From assembly GCA_005881055.1 (NCBI GenBank), contig VBHW01000159.1, positions 309-7,280 of the forward strand: a DNA stretch of 6,972 nucleotides, read 5' to 3'. The notes under the pieces were generated by a model, which saw only the letters and a list, made by a program, of their open reading frames with translations, had not been told where the DNA came from and ran no database searches. The DNA is from Chloroflexota bacterium (GTDB taxonomy: Bacteria; Chloroflexota; Limnocylindria; Limnocylindrales; CSP1-4). Shown here in pieces: positions 5,664 through 6,972 of this stretch (the first letter of the stretch is position 1; every line of letters begins with the position of its first letter). A program made the translations under genes and the position numbers.

Positions 5664-6358
5664 GGCGTGGCCGTGGCGGCGATCGCGACCCGATGGCGGG
5701 CGAGCCCGAAGCGGATGGCCATCGGCGTGAGCCCAGCCTGGCCGAGCAGGTCGACGAGCTCCGCCGGCGTGTACGCCCGCCGCACGGACAGCGGGCCGTC
5801 ATGCCGCGTATATCGACCGCGGGCGACGGTATGGGTCAGGAGCCACGCGCCGATCCAGACGGGCCAGCCGCGCGTCAGGTCGTTGACGACGACGCCGCAT
5901 CGGGCGACGCGCAGCAGCTCGCGAAGGCAGGCAACGGCGGCGACCGGGTCGAGATGATGGACGACAAGCGAGGCATGGGCGACGTCGAAAGTGGCATCGG
6001 GGTAGGGGAGCGACCGGCCGTCGGCGATCTCCAGGACCAGGCCATCGGTCGTGGCGAGCGTCGGCGAAGCCCGGCGCGCGGCGGCGAGGACTTCCGGACG
6101 GCTGTCGGTGGCGGTCACGTGGAGCTGCCGCCCGAGGCCTCGCGCATCCGCGATCAGCGCGATCGGGATGTCGGCGGCGCCCGTGCCGACATCGATCAGC
6201 GAGGCGATCGGGCCCAACGTCCGGACGGCGGCGACCGACAGCGCCGTGCCACCGGTCCATCGATTCAGCCGGCTCAGGTCGCGGAGGTTGGCGACGAGCG
6301 CCGTCTCGTCATCGAGCGGCCCGTCGAGCAGCTCTGCGACGTCCGTCAGCCGGTTCAC
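5660..6358 (-). CDS. Class I SAM-dependent methyltransferase, PKS-operon type
   Basis: A 232-residue Rossmann methyltransferase. Motif I is LIDVGTGAADIP (54-65), the acidic residue at the end of strand 2 is Asp85 (TATDSRPE), and the UbiE-like post-motif is DGRSLPYPDATFDVAHASL (113-131) followed by VVHHLDP. The C-terminal half, with VVVNDLTRG (156-164) and RHDGPLSVRRAYTPAEL (185-201), is, as I know it, typical of methyltransferases next to type III polyketide synthases and FAD hydroxylases in phenolic-lipid operons. That supports an O- or C-methylation of an aromatic or quinone-like product. The GTG at 6358 starts the frame at the usual distance from motif I; there is no strong Shine-Dalgarno sequence. 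It is the first gene of the minus-strand set and overlaps the flavoenzyme by 4 bases. The substrate is unknown, and no type III PKS lies upstream of it; the next gene there is divergent. Confidence 0.9.
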   Translation of the reverse strand: MNRLTDVAELLDGPLDDETALVANLRDLSRLNRWTGGTALSVAAVRTLGPIASLIDVGTGAADIPIALIADARGLGRQLHVTATDSRPEVLAAARRASPTLATTDGLVLEIADGRSLPYPDATFDVAHASLVVHHLDPVAAVACLRELLRVARCGVVVNDLTRGWPVWIGAWLLTHTVARGRYTRHDGPLSVRRAYTPAELVDLLGQAGLTPMAIRFGLARHRVAIAATATP

Positions 6359-6432
6359 GGCCGGAGCCTAGCCGACGCGGTGCCGGCAGGCGGCAGGCTA
6401 GCGCCTGGCGCCAGGATCGCGGCCAGAACTGT

Positions 6433-6461
6433 TTCGCGAACGGAAGTTCCGTAGGCGAACG
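6433..6461. repeat. Overlapping palindromes and direct repeats, possible operator
   Basis: TTCGCGAA (6433-6440) is a perfect 8-bp palindrome. Immediately overlapping it, ACGGAAGTTCCGT (6440-6452) is a perfect 13-bp palindrome about a central G. GCGAACG occurs twice, at 6436-6442 and 6455-6461, 19 bp apart and therefore nearly two helical turns. This lies about 75-100 bp upstream of the methyltransferase start, a plausible operator position. The binding protein is unknown. Confidence 0.4.
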
Positions 6462-6610
6462 AGTTTTCGGCCCGAGGCTCGGATCGCCAAGGGCTCACGC
6501 CAAGCCCGTCGCCAATCGATACCCACCTCCGCAGGGCCTCCATGCCCTCTTCACAATTCGCCCACACGCGTCGCCGACGATCGACCCATCAACTTCCGCA
6601 TGACATCCCA

Positions 6611-6616
6611 AAGGAG
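6611..6616 (+). promoter_or_regulatory. Strong ribosome binding site of the small membrane protein
   Basis: AAGGAG, five bases before the ATG at 6622. It is the best Shine-Dalgarno sequence in the window and fixes the start of the following gene, which suggests efficient translation. Confidence 0.8.
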
Positions 6617-6621
6617 ATGCA

Positions 6622-6972
6622 ATGTTCGGACGAATGGGTCGAGTGATCGGCCCGCTCATCGCGCTGCTGGTCATCGGCCTCGTGGCCGCGGTGCCGATCG
6701 GCACGGCGGTCGCCCCGTCCGGGGCTGCGGTCCCGGTGTACGTCGGCCATTACGGCTGGGGCGGCTTCGGCTTCGGGTTCCTGGGCTTCCTGTTCCCGCT
6801 GTTCTTCATCCTCCTGCTGATCTGGGCCCTGCGGCCCCGCGGTGGTGGTTGGGGTGGCTACCGTGGCCACGGCTACGGACCGGGCGGCTGGGGTCGGGGT
6901 GGTTGGGGCGATCACGACCCGAACGATCCGAACGGACCGTGGGCGGGTCGCCGTCAAGCACTCGAGGAGCTC
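6622..6972 (+). CDS. Small Gly/Trp-rich membrane protein, probably SHOCT type (3' end outside window)
   Basis: The frame is open to the last base, giving 117 residues with no stop. A first hydrophobic segment (VIGPLIALLVIGLVAAVPIG, 8-27) follows a short basic start and could be a membrane anchor or an uncleaved signal. A second, FGFLGFLFPLFFILLLIWAL (51-70), is a clear membrane helix. Glycine/aromatic stretches flank it: HYGWGGFGFG before it, and a Gly-, Trp-, Tyr- and Arg-rich tail after it (71-96). The last residues, GRRQALEEL, look like the beginning of a SHOCT-type short C-terminal helix pair, seen at the end of many small bacterial membrane proteins; this is inferred because the rest is missing. 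The strong AAGGAG site five bases upstream supports the ATG. The gene is divergent from the methyltransferase operon. The function is unknown; such proteins are often envelope-associated. Confidence 0.8.
   Translation, partial: MFGRMGRVIGPLIALLVIGLVAAVPIGTAVAPSGAAVPVYVGHYGWGGFGFGFLGFLFPLFFILLLIWALRPRGGGWGGYRGHGYGPGGWGRGGWGDHDPNDPNGPWAGRRQALEEL

Larger units (their letters stand above)
6359..6621. promoter_or_regulatory. Divergent intergenic region
   Basis: This 263-bp stretch lies between the start of the methyltransferase operon and the start of the small membrane protein, so it should carry promoters for both. No convincing -35/-10 pair stands out. What is visible is a cluster of small symmetric repeats at 6433-6461, and an inverted repeat GGGCT/AGCCC (6491-6495 and 6503-6507) with a 7-base loop. 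Its third-position G+C in any frame is lower than in the flanking genes, in keeping with non-coding DNA. Confidence 0.5.

Noticed and set aside
5693..6454. Plus-strand 253-codon frame antisense to the methyltransferase
   Set aside because: The methyltransferase on the other strand has full SAM-binding motifs; this frame shows none.
6491..6507. GGGCT/AGCCC hairpin as an intrinsic terminator
   Set aside because: Only 5 bp of stem, no U-tract, and it lies upstream of both divergent genes where no transcript is expected to end.
6589..6957. Minus-strand 122-codon frame opposite the small membrane protein
   Set aside because: The Gln/Glu-rich, Thr-Pro-rich translation mirrors the glycine-rich codons of the + strand gene, which has the strong ribosome binding site.

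Overview
The window is strongly G+C-rich, with G or C at most third codon positions, frequent GTG starts and tightly packed genes. This suits a high-GC bacterium such as a Chloroflexota (Limnocylindria-like) or actinobacterial lineage. The lineage is a guess from composition and gene style; there is no rRNA or other marker gene to settle it.

Left part (1-1889, + strand): the window opens inside the C-terminal third of a histidine/aromatic amino acid ammonia-lyase-like enzyme. Four bases after its stop an IclR-family transcription factor begins, so the pair looks like a catabolic or tailoring enzyme with its own regulator. A 100-bp spacer follows, holding a 7-bp inverted repeat and an IclR-operator-like sequence that overlaps a weak promoter. 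It leads into an uncharacterised 166-residue protein that may be a dimeric alpha/beta-barrel (ABM-like) protein.

Central part (1905-6358, - strand): a compact set of genes is read right to left. The order is SAM-dependent methyltransferase, FAD-dependent oxidoreductase (geranylgeranyl-reductase/flavin hydroxylase type), START/SRPBCC cyclase-like protein, FabF-type beta-ketoacyl-ACP synthase, then a DUF2461 protein. The methyltransferase and oxidoreductase overlap by ATGA, and the SRPBCC and ketosynthase genes overlap by GTGA, which indicates translational coupling. The first four genes resemble the tailoring part of phenolic-lipid or type II polyketide clusters. No type III PKS, chain-length factor, ACP or acyltransferase lies in the window, so the ketosynthase may be the only condensing enzyme of a small, non-standard pathway. 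The DUF2461 gene keeps a complete conserved N-terminus in frame but has no usual start codon in front of it.

Right part (6359-6972): a divergent intergenic region with dense small palindromes separates the operon from a + strand gene. That gene has a very good ribosome binding site and encodes a small two-helix, glycine/tryptophan-rich membrane protein. It runs off the window just where a SHOCT-like C-terminus seems to begin.

No tRNA, rRNA, CRISPR array, insertion sequence or convincing intrinsic terminator was seen.
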